Source: Defluviitaleaceae bacterium
GTDB lineage: Bacteria; Bacillota; Clostridia; Lachnospirales; WRAX01
DNA length: 34,048 bases
Assembly: GCA_009781815.1 (NCBI GenBank)
Contig: WQVB01000001.1
Location: 1 to 34,048 of the forward strand
Reading direction: 5' to 3'
Positions 1-8,066 of the stretch are shown here, piece by piece (positions within the stretch are counted from its first letter, which is position 1; the number at the start of each line of letters is the position of its first letter). The notes beneath the pieces are model-generated. The model saw nothing but the letters and a program-made list of their open reading frames with translations, was not told the origin of the DNA and did not search any database. A program made the translations under genes and the position numbers.

Positions 1-773
1 ACATTGCCCACAACGCCGCTTATGATATATAGCAACAAAAACTTAAAAGAGCCCACATGCCTTTCTAGCTTGCTGCCCGCTATCCAAATCCAAGTGGTGT
101 TAAAAAACAAATGCACAAAACCAATATGCAAAAAAATAGGTGATACAAGGCGATAAAGCTCTAAGTTTGTAAAGGTTAGGTGATAATGTGCAGCTCCAAA
201 GCGAAGCAAGGTAGCCACATCTTGCGACCCGCCATTGGTTTCTAACACTATAAACATTATAATATTTATAGCTATAAAAAGGCATGAGAAAATTGGAAAC
301 TTTGCAGGGGCAAGCACCTTATCTTTCAAAGTTTTAGCCCCTTCACCCTCAAGAGCCTCCTCTATTTTATCAAGAGCTTTGTTAACCTTTGCCGAACCTT
401 TTGGATTGTAACGCACTCGCAGCCCATCCACAGCAAAAAACACATCATGCTGCCCGCCGTTAATGGGGTCAAAGCTTTCTTGAGCGTTAATGTGGGGGTA
501 TTCACCCTCGCCAAAAAATATATTAAAAATAACCCAATACCTTGGTGTTCGGGGCAGTTGTTTTAAAAGCTCCATAACTAGGCTGTCTACTATGGCTTTT
601 AGGCTCTCTGCATCTTTATCTTCCATATTGTAGCTTATATAAATATGCACTCCCACGTGGCTTTCTCCTGCCCATAGGTTCAGAAAAGAGACAGGCGTTC
701 TCACTTCAACATAACCTGCCCTCTTCAAAATTGCATCTAATGAAATTGTAAAATCATCATATGTTTTTTTCAT
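1..773 (-). CDS. Rhomboid-family intramembrane serine protease, N-terminal part (runs off the left edge)
   Basis: An open frame runs from an ATG at 771-773 to the left edge without a stop, giving about 257 residues. The first ~170 residues are soluble and include FFAVDGLRVRYNPKGSAK. A hydrophobic helix (FPIFSCLFIAINIIMFIVLE) follows, then the segment LYRLVSPIFLHIGFVHLFFN and an ITS-type W-rich helix. The His and Asn of HLFFN match the conserved HxxxN of the second rhomboid core helix. The catalytic GxSG and the last His lie beyond the edge, so activity cannot be judged. Rhomboids cleave membrane proteins within the bilayer. The gene starts 15 bases after bofA stops, which suggests one transcript. 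The long soluble N-terminal domain is not one I can assign. No strong SD is visible, so the start is less sure than the family. Confidence 0.85.
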   Translation of the reverse strand, partial: MKKTYDDFTISLDAILKRAGYVEVRTPVSFLNLWAGESHVGVHIYISYNMEDKDAESLKAIVDSLVMELLKQLPRTPRYWVIFNIFFGEGEYPHINAQESFDPINGGQHDVFFAVDGLRVRYNPKGSAKVNKALDKIEEALEGEGAKTLKDKVLAPAKFPIFSCLFIAINIIMFIVLETNGGSQDVATLLRFGAAHYHLTFTNLELYRLVSPIFLHIGFVHLFFNTTWIWIAGSKLERHVGSFKFLLLYIISGVVGN

Positions 774-788
774 TGCATAAAAAGCTTT

Positions 789-1073
789 CTAAGCAAAAAA
801 GTTTATTCCATACATCATCAATATACCAGGTGCACCTAAAAACGTAGCAATGCCCATTGTAAAAAAGTTTACACCAGGGGTTGATATGCCTATGTTAAAG
901 GTATATATCAAAAGGTTTATGCCCCACATAACCCCCATGCCAACCACACCTTTAGATGTAAAAATCAAGGCTTTTTTCATACGTTTTGTAGCCAGCAAAA
1001 TGCCTATTATAACTATAGCAAAAACAGCAGCCCAAAACAAAATGTTTTGGCTAAGGTTTTGAAGAATATCCAT
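789..1073 (-). CDS. bofA: BofA family pro-sigma-K processing regulator
   Basis: The 94-residue protein is almost wholly hydrophobic. It has an N-terminal helix (residues ~10-27), a short basic stretch (KRMKK), a Gly-rich second helix with GINLLIYTFN, and the C-terminal signature LGAPGILMMYGINFFA, typical of BofA. In B. subtilis BofA sits in the outer forespore membrane with SpoIVFA and holds the intramembrane protease SpoIVFB inactive until late sporulation. Its upstream neighbour is yaaL, as in B. subtilis. Downstream, unusually, is another intramembrane protease gene. The length is close to the ~87 residues of the B. subtilis protein. A GAGGGAG SD lies just upstream. Confidence 0.88.
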   Translation of the reverse strand: MDILQNLSQNILFWAAVFAIVIIGILLATKRMKKALIFTSKGVVGMGVMWGINLLIYTFNIGISTPGVNFFTMGIATFLGAPGILMMYGINFFA

Positions 1074-1155
1074 TTCTTTTGCTCCCTCTTTGATTTATAC
1101 TACTCTCAATCTAAAACCTATACAAGATTGGATGGGTTTTGGTTTGGGGATAGTA

Positions 1156-1443
1156 TTAAAACATGGCAGACACAATATCTCTTTCTTTACACAGCTGCAA
1201 GTAAAATTTATATCGAGTGTTTAAGGCATTTATCTCGTATATAAAGCTGTCTATTAAGTCAGGGTCTGTAACCATATCTAAAGAGGCATGGATAAGCTCA
1301 AGGTCGCTTTTTATTTTCTCAAGGGTGGTTAAAATGAAAATATCTTCTTTTGATAGAGATAGGCTTTGCCGCTTTTTATCTAGGGCAACCCTTCTCTTTT
1401 TTGGCTTTTTCTCTATTGGAAAGTTATATGCTTCTGCACTCAT
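1156..1443 (-). CDS. yaaL: YaaL-like DUF2508 protein
   Basis: This is a small charged protein of 95 residues. The C-terminal half contains DPDLIDSFIYEINALNTRYKF, the conserved part of DUF2508, a family of unknown function. I place the start at the ATG at 1441-1443 because a GGAGG SD sits seven bases upstream. An open frame continues ten codons further upstream but has no SD. The N-terminal region is Lys/Arg-rich (KKPKKRRVALDKKR) and probably disordered. bofA follows 82 bases downstream, and the yaaL-bofA order matches B. subtilis, which supports the call. Function is unknown. Confidence 0.8.
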   Translation of the reverse strand: MSAEAYNFPIEKKPKKRRVALDKKRQSLSLSKEDIFILTTLEKIKSDLELIHASLDMVTDPDLIDSFIYEINALNTRYKFYLQLCKERDIVSAMF

Positions 1444-1544
1444 AATGCATCCTCCTATATCTTCTTGTCCCATTTTTGAAAATTGGGTATAAGTAAAATA
1501 TAGTCAGAAAACTGCCTATTTATTCCAATTAGTTAAAAAGATCC

Positions 1545-1765
1545 TCTCCTAGTCGTCATCCTATTTTATATGAAAAGACACAACCGTCTCATCGTCATTG
1601 CGGACTTGATCCGCAATCCCCCACCTTCATGACGCTACTTCGACTACTAATTGTCTCACAATTGAACCCTTCAGGAAGGAAGGGGATTGCGGATCAAGTC
1701 CGCAATGACGATCTCGAGTAATCGACAAATTAGAATGACGTGAGCACGGGATGACGACTAGGAGG
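1545..1765. repeat. Nested palindromic intergenic repeat (GCGGA-CTTGA-TCCGC type)
   Basis: This element fills most of the 344-base gap between yaaL and plsY. The outer arms (about 1547-1561 and 1748-1764) are inverted copies of CTCCTAGTCGTCATCC. The inner arms, 1591-1620 and 1682-1712, are also inverted, each about 30 bases. Each inner arm contains a smaller hairpin, GCGGA-CTTGA-TCCGC. The spacer between the inner arms is AT-rich with no coding potential. The plsY stop lies about 20 bases beyond the element, so it could also act as a 3' end or terminator structure. Confidence 0.8.
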
Positions 1766-1787
1766 GCGAAATAGCATCAAAGCAAAA

Positions 1788-2459
1788 CTAGGCCTTCTTG
1801 CTACCGCCCTTAAAATTAAACCGCTTTTCTTCACCCGAAAGCAGCCATTTTATATTCTTACGGTGGTTAAACACACCTACAACAGCCAGCACCCAAGCAA
1901 TCGATATAATCGTGGGGTATTCAGTGTACAAGGTGGTGGTTACAATACCGAGAGATATAAAGCCCGTAGAAGATGCCAGCGATATATAGCGTGTAGCAAG
2001 CACAATAAGGATGCAAATGCCTAAAACAATAGCTAAGATTATAGGGTCAAACATTATTAAAATGCCGATGGCACAGGCCACCCCCTTGCCCCCGTTAAAC
2101 TTTAAAAAGAAAGGGAAGCAATGCCCCATAAACACGCCAACACCAACTAAAAGCCCTGGTATGTACTCTGCCGCAGATATATCCCATATGCGGCCGCTAT
2201 ACATAAAGGCGTTGATGATAATAATAGGCGTAATGGTTTTTAAAATATCAAAAACAAGCACACAAAGCCCAGGCCTTATGCCCATTACCCTATATACATT
2301 TGTTGCCCCTGCGTTGCCGCTGCCATGCTCTTTAATGTTTATTTTGCCAAAGACCTTGGCGATAAAATAGGCAGATTGCAAAGCCCCAAAAGGGTAGCCT
2401 ATTAAAACAAAAAATGCAATATACGCCCATGTGGGCAAATCATAAACCCATTGTGCCAT
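1788..2459 (-). CDS. plsY: Acyl-phosphate:glycerol-3-phosphate acyltransferase PlsY
   Basis: The 223-residue membrane protein carries the PlsY motifs in order: SAYFIAK in the first loop, GSGNAGATNVYR (residues ~46-57), and FNGGKGVA (~121-128). PlsY transfers the acyl group from acyl-phosphate to glycerol-3-phosphate, the first acylation step of phospholipid synthesis in most Gram-positive bacteria. Five or more hydrophobic helices are visible. The gene begins five bases after der stops, so the two are almost certainly co-transcribed, an order common in Firmicutes. The Lys-rich C-terminus (FNFKGGSKKA) ends close to a palindromic repeat. No gpsA follows, although it often does in related genomes. 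Confidence 0.95.
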   Translation of the reverse strand: MAQWVYDLPTWAYIAFFVLIGYPFGALQSAYFIAKVFGKINIKEHGSGNAGATNVYRVMGIRPGLCVLVFDILKTITPIIIINAFMYSGRIWDISAAEYIPGLLVGVGVFMGHCFPFFLKFNGGKGVACAIGILIMFDPIILAIVLGICILIVLATRYISLASSTGFISLGIVTTTLYTEYPTIISIAWVLAVVGVFNHRKNIKWLLSGEEKRFNFKGGSKKA

Positions 2460-2464
2460 ATCTT

Positions 2465-3775
2465 TTAGCTCCTATTCTTTACTATAAAATGTATTGGGGT
2501 GCCTTTAAAGCCAAAGTTTTGGCGTATTTGATTTTCCAAATATCGTCTATATGAAAAGTGCAAAAGCTCGCTGTTGTTAACAAAAAGCACAAAAGTTGGT
2601 GGCTTGATGGATACTTGGGTCATATAATAAACCTTTAACGACACACCTTTAACCGCTGGCGGCTGGTTTCTAGCCAGCGCCTCCACAAGCACCTCATTCA
2701 AAATGCCCGTTTGTATACGCAAGCAAGCGTTAGCATATACCATGTTTATTTGCTCAAACAAGTTAGGCACACGCTGCCCCGTTAGGGCTGAGATGTAAAG
2801 CTTTGGGGCATAGGGCATATATTTTAGCCTATCTTCAATATCTGCATCATACTTTTTCATGGTTTTGTTGTCTTTTTCAACCATGTCCCACTTATTTACT
2901 ACAATAATGGCGGCTTTGCCTTTTTCATGGGCTATGCCCGCTATTTTTGTGTCTTGGTCTGTTATGCCTTCTTCTGCGGAGATAACCATGATAGCAACAT
3001 CACAACGCTCCACAGCAGATACAGCTCGTATAAGGCTATATTTTTCAATATCTTCTTTTATCTTGCTACGGCGTCGTATACCTGCCGTGTCGATAAACAT
3101 ATACCTTTGTCCATCTTTTTCGTAGTATGTGTCTACCGCATCTCGTGTGGTGCCCGCCACGTCAGACACTATAACACGCTCTTCGCCTAATATACGGTTG
3201 ATGATGGAGGATTTGCCCACATTAGGCTTGCCTATAATGGCTATTTTGATTACATCCTCATCATCTTCATATGCTTTATCTTTAGGGAAAAAGTCGCAAA
3301 CAGCATCTAGCATATCCCCCAAGCCAAGCATATTTGCAGCAGACACGGGAAAGGGTTCGCCAAGGCCTAGAGAGTAAAACTCATAAGCATGGGCATCAAG
3401 CTTAATGTCATCAAGCTTGTTAACCACAAGCACCACAGGCTTGCCGCTGCGGCGGAGGATGTTTGCGGCCTCTATATCCCCCTCCGTCAGCCCTGCTTTG
3501 CCGTCCACCACAAAAATAACCACAGTTGCCGTTTCTATAGCAAGCTGAGCCTGCACACGAATTTGCTCGGTGATGGTGTCATGCTCCGAAAAGTCAAGGC
3601 CGCCAGTGTCCACCAGCAAAAAGTTGTGCTTAAGCCAGCTGGTTTGGGTGTATAGCCTATCTCGAGTAACCCCTGGGGTGTCTTCAACTATAGACAGCCT
3701 CTCCCCCGCTATTCTATTATATAAGGTGGATTTGCCCACATTAGGGCGACCCACAATCGCTACAATTGGTTGCAT
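2465..3775 (-). CDS. der: Ribosome biogenesis GTPase Der (EngA)
   Basis: This is a 436-residue protein with two tandem Era-like GTPase domains. Domain 1 has GRPNVGKST (residues ~8-16), DTPGVTRD, DTGG and NKLD. Domain 2 has GKPNVGKSS (~182-190), DVAGTTRD, DTAG and NKWD. The C-terminal ~85 residues form the KH-like domain ending in GTPIHFIVKNRS. Der acts in assembly of the 50S ribosomal subunit. Length and motif set are normal. The start is the ATG at 3773-3775, preceded by AAGGAG. It is followed at once by plsY and preceded by the DUF512 gene across a repeat-bearing gap. Confidence 0.98.
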   Translation of the reverse strand: MQPIVAIVGRPNVGKSTLYNRIAGERLSIVEDTPGVTRDRLYTQTSWLKHNFLLVDTGGLDFSEHDTITEQIRVQAQLAIETATVVIFVVDGKAGLTEGDIEAANILRRSGKPVVLVVNKLDDIKLDAHAYEFYSLGLGEPFPVSAANMLGLGDMLDAVCDFFPKDKAYEDDEDVIKIAIIGKPNVGKSSIINRILGEERVIVSDVAGTTRDAVDTYYEKDGQRYMFIDTAGIRRRSKIKEDIEKYSLIRAVSAVERCDVAIMVISAEEGITDQDTKIAGIAHEKGKAAIIVVNKWDMVEKDNKTMKKYDADIEDRLKYMPYAPKLYISALTGQRVPNLFEQINMVYANACLRIQTGILNEVLVEALARNQPPAVKGVSLKVYYMTQVSIKPPTFVLFVNNSELLHFSYRRYLENQIRQNFGFKGTPIHFIVKNRS

Positions 3776-3810
3776 ATTTTCTCCTTATCTTTTTGAGCCT
3801 ACCCTACACC

Positions 3811-3985
3811 CCTACCGTCATCCCGTGCCCTCACAGTTCGTCATCCTGAGCCCTTGGTCTTCCTGCTGTCGCAGGCAGAAGGGTAAGACTTGACTCAGGA
3901 TCTAATTGGAGAAGGGCAGGCTTAGTTGGGTGTCCACTATCATACATAGATCCTGAGTCAAGCTCAGGATGACGACTAGGAAGGG
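3811..3985. repeat. Palindromic intergenic repeat (CTGAG-CTTGA-CTCAG type) with an extra hairpin module
   Basis: The right arm, 3949-3977, reads GATCCTGAGTCAAGCTCAGG and then ATGACGACTAGG. The left arm (about 3838-3902) has the same outer bases inverted, but about 38 bases containing a CTGCTGTCGCAGGCAG hairpin split CCTGAG from CTTGACTCAGG. The middle contains the phrase TAATTGGAGAAGG and a copy of CACTATCATACATAGATCC, both of which recur in other copies. The element lies between DUF512 (stop at 4002) and der (start at 3775), both on the minus strand. Confidence 0.85.
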
Positions 3986-4001
3986 TGGGATGAGGTCATT
4001 A

Positions 4002-5318
4002 TTACGCCATCAGAGCCTCCACAAAATCCAACCCTTCCCCATCAACCACAATCACTTGCCTGCCTACTTTTCGGGACAACTCCTCCAATGTCATATCATC
4101 CAAAAACACATCTTCCCCAGCCTTCAAGCAAGACGAAGGCAAAAGCACCCTCTCCCCAAGCTCCCTATCAGCCAGCTGTTTTGCAATATCCTGCCCCGTC
4201 AAAAGCCCCGCCACAGTAATATGCCTGCCATAAAAATCATTTTTAATGGCCACCACATCAATATCTTGGCTTACCTTGCCCGCCAAATGGCGTATAAAGG
4301 GAGCAGCCGCCACCCCCGTGGCAATGGTTATTTTCTCACTTGGCACAAAAGCCTTGGTATGTGCCAGCTCCTCATAAAACTCATCCTTAAAAGCCCGCAA
4401 CATGCCTATGCCATTATCTATCTGCAAAAAGTCTTCATACTCATCACACTTAGGCAACGGATGCCCTGCTTTAAGGTAAAATTCATCAGCTATAAAAACA
4501 AATCTAGTGCCTATTTCTTTAAGCAACTTGCCCTGCCAGCTGGTTATTTGCTCTATAACGGCTTGGCAACTCTCTTTATCAAAAGGCTCAAGTTGCGTAA
4601 GCCCCTCTCTATGCTTTGTCAACCCCACAGGCACAACTGCCAGCGAGCAACCCGCCCCGCCTCGAGGTATATATCTGCTTAAATCATAAATAGTTTTATC
4701 AAGGTTTTCTCCATCGTTATAGCCTTTGCAAAGCACAATCTGAAGAGAAAGTGCAATACCTCCATCAGCCAAATCCTTTAAAAAATCAAGGGAACGCCCA
4801 GCTTGAGGGTTGCCCATCATCTCTACACGGAGCTTTGGGCAAGTAGCGTGAATTGATATATTAATAGGTGAGATGCGGTGCTTTAAAATCCGCTCCACAT
4901 CAGCCTTTGTCATGTTGGTAAGGGTGATATAGTTGCCATGCAAAAACGACAAGCGATAGTCATCATCTTTAAAATACAAGCTATCCCTCATGCCTAGGGG
5001 GTTTTGGTCAATAAAGCAAAACAGGCATTTGTTGCCGCAACCTCGCATATTGTCCATCAAATCATTTTCAAAAACAAGGCCAAGCTCTTCATCCTCGTCT
5101 TTGTCAATCTCTAACAGCCATTGCTCTCCATCAGCCTTTTCTACAAGCACCTCTAAATACTCTTCACGGCAACACAGGCGATAGTCAAATATGTCAACAA
5201 TAGCAATGTCGTTAATGGATATTAGCCAGTCTCCCGCCTCAATGCCCATCTCTTCTGCTATTGATTTTTTTTCGATTTTTAAAATTTCTTTTTTCACTTT
5301 TCTTTTTTCACTTTTCAT
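4002..5318 (-). CDS. DUF512 protein with PDZ-like and radical-SAM-like domains
   Basis: The 438-residue protein has three parts. An N-terminal PDZ-like domain (residues ~10-75) contains EEMGIEAGDWLISIND. Next comes a Cys cluster, CGNKCLFCF (~94-102), of the CxxxCxxC type that binds a 4Fe-4S cluster in radical SAM proteins, followed by SIHAT and related segments. The DUF512 domain (~215-430) includes CSLAVVPVGLTKHR and the late motif GLLTGQDI. The reaction is unknown, and the cyanobacterial relatives are also uncharacterised. In Clostridia the gene commonly precedes der, as here. The ATG at 5316-5318 overlaps the pgeF stop and has no clear SD, so translation may be coupled. The first residues are encoded by a 14-base tandem duplication. 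Confidence 0.9.
   Translation of the reverse strand: MKSEKRKVKKEILKIEKKSIAEEMGIEAGDWLISINDIAIVDIFDYRLCCREEYLEVLVEKADGEQWLLEIDKDEDEELGLVFENDLMDNMRGCGNKCLFCFIDQNPLGMRDSLYFKDDDYRLSFLHGNYITLTNMTKADVERILKHRISPINISIHATCPKLRVEMMGNPQAGRSLDFLKDLADGGIALSLQIVLCKGYNDGENLDKTIYDLSRYIPRGGAGCSLAVVPVGLTKHREGLTQLEPFDKESCQAVIEQITSWQGKLLKEIGTRFVFIADEFYLKAGHPLPKCDEYEDFLQIDNGIGMLRAFKDEFYEELAHTKAFVPSEKITIATGVAAAPFIRHLAGKVSQDIDVVAIKNDFYGRHITVAGLLTGQDIAKQLADRELGERVLLPSSCLKAGEDVFLDDMTLEELSRKVGRQVIVVDGEGLDFVEALMA
5288..5315. repeat. Perfect 14-base tandem duplication at the pgeF/DUF512 junction
   Basis: CTTTTTTCACTTTT occurs twice head to tail (5288-5301 and 5302-5315, plus-strand reading). It covers the pgeF stop codon (5308-5310) and codons 2 to 11 of the DUF512 gene. 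Fourteen is not a multiple of three, so gain or loss of a unit would change the frame relation of the two genes. Confidence 0.9.
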
Positions 5319-6096
5319 TTTTAATTTTTATAAAAGCCGCCATGCCACCACGAGCCATGCCATCCCTCCTATGGGAGAAAAACAGCTGGTCATTATCATA
5401 AGTGCATAGGCCTGCAATTTCTATATTTGCGTCTATAACGCCAGCTCTAAGCAAAGAGCTGCGGCATATTTGCCACAAATCAACATTAAGCTTGTCTTGC
5501 TCATTCCTACTATTATATATGAATTCTTCGGAAAAGGGAAGTTGTTTTTTAAAAATATTTGCAACATCTTGTCCAACCACAAAATTTTTAACGGAAATAG
5601 ACGGCCCAATGCCTACCAAAACATCTTTAGGGTCGCATCCATATTGCTTTATCATAGCGGCCACCACCTTGCCTGCCATATCCTCCGCAACGCCACGCCA
5701 CCCTGCATGTGCATTGGCGGCGATGTTCTTTTTAGGGTCATAAAAAAGCAAAGGCACACAGTCGGCATAATATGTGGTTAAGGCAATGCCCGTCTTGTTC
5801 GTCATCAACCCATCTGTATCGCCATATACCCCTGCCTCGTCTACTTTGGCGATATTTGTGCCATGCACCTGCTTGGTTTTTGCCATATTGCTCATATCAA
5901 AACCCAAAGCATCGCAAAGCTTTTGATAGTTGGCATCCACCGCATCTTTATCATCCCCTGTGGTGTAGGTAAGGTTTAAAGACGAATAAACCCCACTAGA
6001 CACGCCGCCCACACGGGTGGATATGCAATGGGGTATGCCTATGTCTGTTATATGCTTAAAGACAAAATATTTTAAGCCGTTTTTTTCTAAAATCAT
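5308..6096 (-). CDS. pgeF: Peptidoglycan editing factor PgeF (YfiH, laccase-domain family)
   Basis: This is a 262-residue member of the YfiH/PgeF family, which in E. coli removes wrongly incorporated amino acids from peptidoglycan precursors and was once annotated as polyphenol oxidase. Family features are KQVHGTNIAKVDE, GLMTNKTGIALTTYYADCVP with its Cys, NAHAGWRGVAEDMAGKV with its His, GIGPSI, and the C-terminal DNDQLFFSHRRDG. The start is the ATG at 6094-6096, with GGAGA seven bases upstream, and it agrees with the usual N-terminus. The open frame extends 51 codons further upstream, but that part is translated intergenic repeat. The stop overlaps the DUF512 start by 11 bases, indicating an operon with DUF512, der and plsY. 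Confidence 0.93.
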   Translation of the reverse strand: MILEKNGLKYFVFKHITDIGIPHCISTRVGGVSSGVYSSLNLTYTTGDDKDAVDANYQKLCDALGFDMSNMAKTKQVHGTNIAKVDEAGVYGDTDGLMTNKTGIALTTYYADCVPLLFYDPKKNIAANAHAGWRGVAEDMAGKVVAAMIKQYGCDPKDVLVGIGPSISVKNFVVGQDVANIFKKQLPFSEEFIYNSRNEQDKLNVDLWQICRSSLLRAGVIDANIEIAGLCTYDNDQLFFSHRRDGMARGGMAAFIKIKNEK

Positions 6097-6159
6097 TATT
6101 TCATCTCCAATTGTCTTTGCGAGCTTAGCCCCACTAGTCATCCCAATTTGCTCATCTAT

Positions 6160-6262
6160 CGTTGTAGGGAAGGGATTTATCCCTTCCGACATTATTGGAT
6201 TATCACTCACTAATCCTTCAGATAGGCAAGGCGGAGTGGATGAATCCACTCCCTACAAGGTT
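6160..6262. repeat. Second-family palindromic repeat (GTAGGGA...TCCCTAC type)
   Basis: Two small perfect hairpins face each other: GGAAGGGAT-TT-ATCCCTTCC at 6168-6187 and GGAGTGGAT-GA-ATCCACTCC at 6233-6252. They are flanked by GTA and TAC, so the whole is also a long imperfect inverted repeat. Each hairpin is internally perfect although the two stems differ. The element lies upstream of pgeF and directly beside a first-family copy at 6274-6376. Confidence 0.85.
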
Positions 6263-6271
6263 AAACTAAAT

Positions 6272-6378
6272 TGACGTCATCCTGAGCTTGACTCAGGATC
6301 TATGTATGATAGTGGATGCCCAACTAAGCCTGTCCTGCTCCAATTAGATCCTGAGTCAAGCTCAGGATGACAACTAAG
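6272..6378. repeat. First-family palindromic repeat, opposite orientation
   Basis: The arms are GTCATCCTGAGCTTGACTCA (from 6276) and its inverted copy ending at about 6371. The centre, TATGTATGATAGTGGATGCC, is the reverse complement of the centre in the copy at 3811-3985. The element therefore has a polar core and can sit in either direction. It ends only a few bases from the yraN stop codon. Confidence 0.85.
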
Positions 6379-6380
6379 GA

Positions 6381-6737
6381 TCATTCCCCAAAAACATTCT
6401 CTATATGCTCAATCTCCAAAACCTCTCGCCCAAAAACACTTAAAACATCAAAACGGCAGGCTGCATCCCACTTTTTCTCTTCATAAAGGTAGGCCTTTGC
6501 CGTCTTCACAATTCTTTTTTGCTTAGCACGGGTTATAGCCTCTAGCCCATCACCAAAGCCAGCACCACGGCGATATTTAACCTCTATAAAAACAATATAC
6601 TCCCCATCTTGGGCTATTATATCAATTTCTCCATCATATTTTTTGTAGTTTTGCTTTAAAATTTCATACCCCTTGCCTTGCAAGTAGCCAAGCACAACCG
6701 CCTCGCCATAATTGCCCTTATCTTTGTTAGCATCCAC
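6381..6737 (-). CDS. yraN: YraN / UPF0102 family nuclease-fold protein
   Basis: About 118-121 residues match UPF0102, which has the PD-(D/E)XK nuclease fold. Visible features are GNYGEAVVLGYLQGKGYEIL, the acidic motif GEIDIIAQDG (residues ~38-47) and FIEVKYR (~53-59), the usual D...ExK metal site. Its biological role is not established. The start is uncertain: a GTG at 6744-6746 opens the longest frame, but a second GTG at 6735-6737 has a GAGGTG SD six bases upstream, so I prefer it. The gene is divergent from ylbJ, with about 105 bases between them. A palindromic repeat touches its 3' end. Confidence 0.85.
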   Translation of the reverse strand: MDANKDKGNYGEAVVLGYLQGKGYEILKQNYKKYDGEIDIIAQDGEYIVFIEVKYRRGAGFGDGLEAITRAKQKRIVKTAKAYLYEEKKWDAACRFDVLSVFGREVLEIEHIENVFGE

Positions 6738-6841
6738 CTCAATCACCTCTATCTACATTGTATCAAACTTTTAGCTTAAGGGCTAGTCTTTTTTCTTGTG
6801 AAGGGGAGTATTATTTTAATAAGAAAAGGGAGTGGGGCTAG

Positions 6842-7957
6842 ATGAAAATCAAAAAAAGTGTGTTGCCTTTGATATTGTTGGTGGCTGCTATAAATGTGTT
6901 GATTATTGCCTTTCCAAGCGTGGCTTTGCAAGGGGCGCGTGATGGGCTTTTTTTGTGGTTTAACAATGTGTTGCCTGGCATTTTACCTTTTGTTATAGGG
7001 GCTAATGTTTTAATGGCTTTAGGTGTTGTTAAGGTGTTGGGTGTTTTTTTAAACCCTTTGATGAGGTTTGTTTTTAAGCTGCCTGGCAAGGCTTGCTTTC
7101 CTTTTGCCATGGGCATGATATCAGGCTACCCCGTGGGGGCTAAAATTGTTTGTGAGATGCGTCAAAAAGGCGAGCTTAGTAAAAGTGATGCTCAAAGGCT
7201 TTTAGCCTTTACAAACAACGGGGGGCCTTTGTTTATTTTGGGGGCGGTTGGCGTTGGCATGTTTGCCTCACCTGCTTTGGGTTATCTTATTTTGATTGCT
7301 CACTATGGTGTAGCTGTTTTGATAGGCTTTACCCTATCTCTTTTCGCAAGAAAAGACAGGGATGTTGACCATGATGAAAGCTATAAAATGCTTGTTGTTG
7401 ATAAAAAGCAGCCCTTTGGCAAAGTTTTAGGGGAGGCCGTGAAAAACGCTATGGAGACAATGGTACTTATAGGCGGGTTTATGGTTTTGTTCTCCGTGGT
7501 GTCTGTCCTTTTGGTGCGGGTGGGTGTTTTAAATATTTTGCCAGAGAGTGCCTATGCAGAAGGGGTTGTAAAAGGGCTTTTAGAGGCAGCAGGGGGGGTG
7601 GCCGCCATAAGCCAAGAGGGTGCGTCTGCCTTGGCGGCAGGTATCGCTGTTGGCATCATCTCTTTTGGCGGGCTTTCTATAATGTTTCAAACCCTAAGCT
7701 TTGTAAGCAAGACGGATTTAAACCAAGGGCTTTATGTGGTTGCAAAGGTGTTTCATGGCTTTGTGTCTGCTGTGGTTGTGTTTCTTTTATATCCATTTTT
7801 TGCAGAGGCTATAGAGGCACAAGCAACACAAGCAACCTTTGCACCAACCATAACACAAACTTTTATAAGCTCTACAATAAATTTTTTTGCCTTGCTGCTA
7901 GGCCTTGGGGTTTTGTGCTTGATATTTATCTTTGTGAAGTTTTTTAAAAGAAAATAG
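6842..7957 (+). CDS. ylbJ: Sporulation integral membrane protein YlbJ
   Basis: The 371-residue polytopic membrane protein belongs to the nucleoside-recognition (Gate) group and resembles YlbJ. The first Gate-like half includes GLFLWFNNVLPGILPF and FAMGMISGYPVGAKI (residues ~92-106), then RLLAFTNNGGPLFILGAVG. A second Gate-like half spans residues ~200-330. In B. subtilis ylbJ is a mother-cell sporulation gene affecting spore resistance; its transported substrate, if any, is unknown. A GGGAG SD lies nine bases upstream of the ATG. Its downstream gap holds the parS sites of the next operon. Neighbouring comE-like or ylb genes are absent, so it seems to be monocistronic. Confidence 0.88.
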   Translation: MKIKKSVLPLILLVAAINVLIIAFPSVALQGARDGLFLWFNNVLPGILPFVIGANVLMALGVVKVLGVFLNPLMRFVFKLPGKACFPFAMGMISGYPVGAKIVCEMRQKGELSKSDAQRLLAFTNNGGPLFILGAVGVGMFASPALGYLILIAHYGVAVLIGFTLSLFARKDRDVDHDESYKMLVVDKKQPFGKVLGEAVKNAMETMVLIGGFMVLFSVVSVLLVRVGVLNILPESAYAEGVVKGLLEAAGGVAAISQEGASALAAGIAVGIISFGGLSIMFQTLSFVSKTDLNQGLYVVAKVFHGFVSAVVVFLLYPFFAEAIEAQATQATFAPTITQTFISSTINFFALLLGLGVLCLIFIFVKFFKRK

Positions 7958-7986
7958 TGCTTCGTTTAGAGCCTTAATGGCATTTT

Positions 7987-8002
7987 TGTTTCACGTGGAA
8001 CT
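7987..8002 (+). promoter_or_regulatory. parS: parS centromere-like site 1
   Basis: TGTTTCACGTGGAACT matches the B. subtilis parS consensus read on its reverse strand at 15 of 16 positions; only the last base differs. It lies 273 bases upstream of parA in a gap with no coding sequence. ParB/Spo0J binds such sites and spreads from them. Confidence 0.9.
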
Positions 8003-8038
8003 TGAGCATAACCCCGTGTTTAATGTGGGTTGATGGTG

Positions 8039-8062
8039 AGCAAATGGTGGTGAGCATTTGCT
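8039..8062. repeat. Short inverted repeat between the two parS sites
   Basis: AGCAAATG (8039-8046) and CATTTGCT (8055-8062) are perfect inverted arms around an eight-base loop. It could be a weak terminator for ylbJ or a protein site. No U-tract follows, so I do not call it a terminator. Confidence 0.5.
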
Positions 8063-8066
8063 AATT

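Noticed and set aside
1089..1132. CAATCT/AGATTG dyad between yaaL and bofA
   Set aside because: The stem is only six pairs with a long loop and no T-run, too weak for a terminator call.
6097..6249. 51-codon N-terminal extension of PgeF
   Set aside because: The extension is translated second-family repeat (MDSSTPPCLSEG...). The ATG at 6096 has a good SD and fits the family N-terminus.
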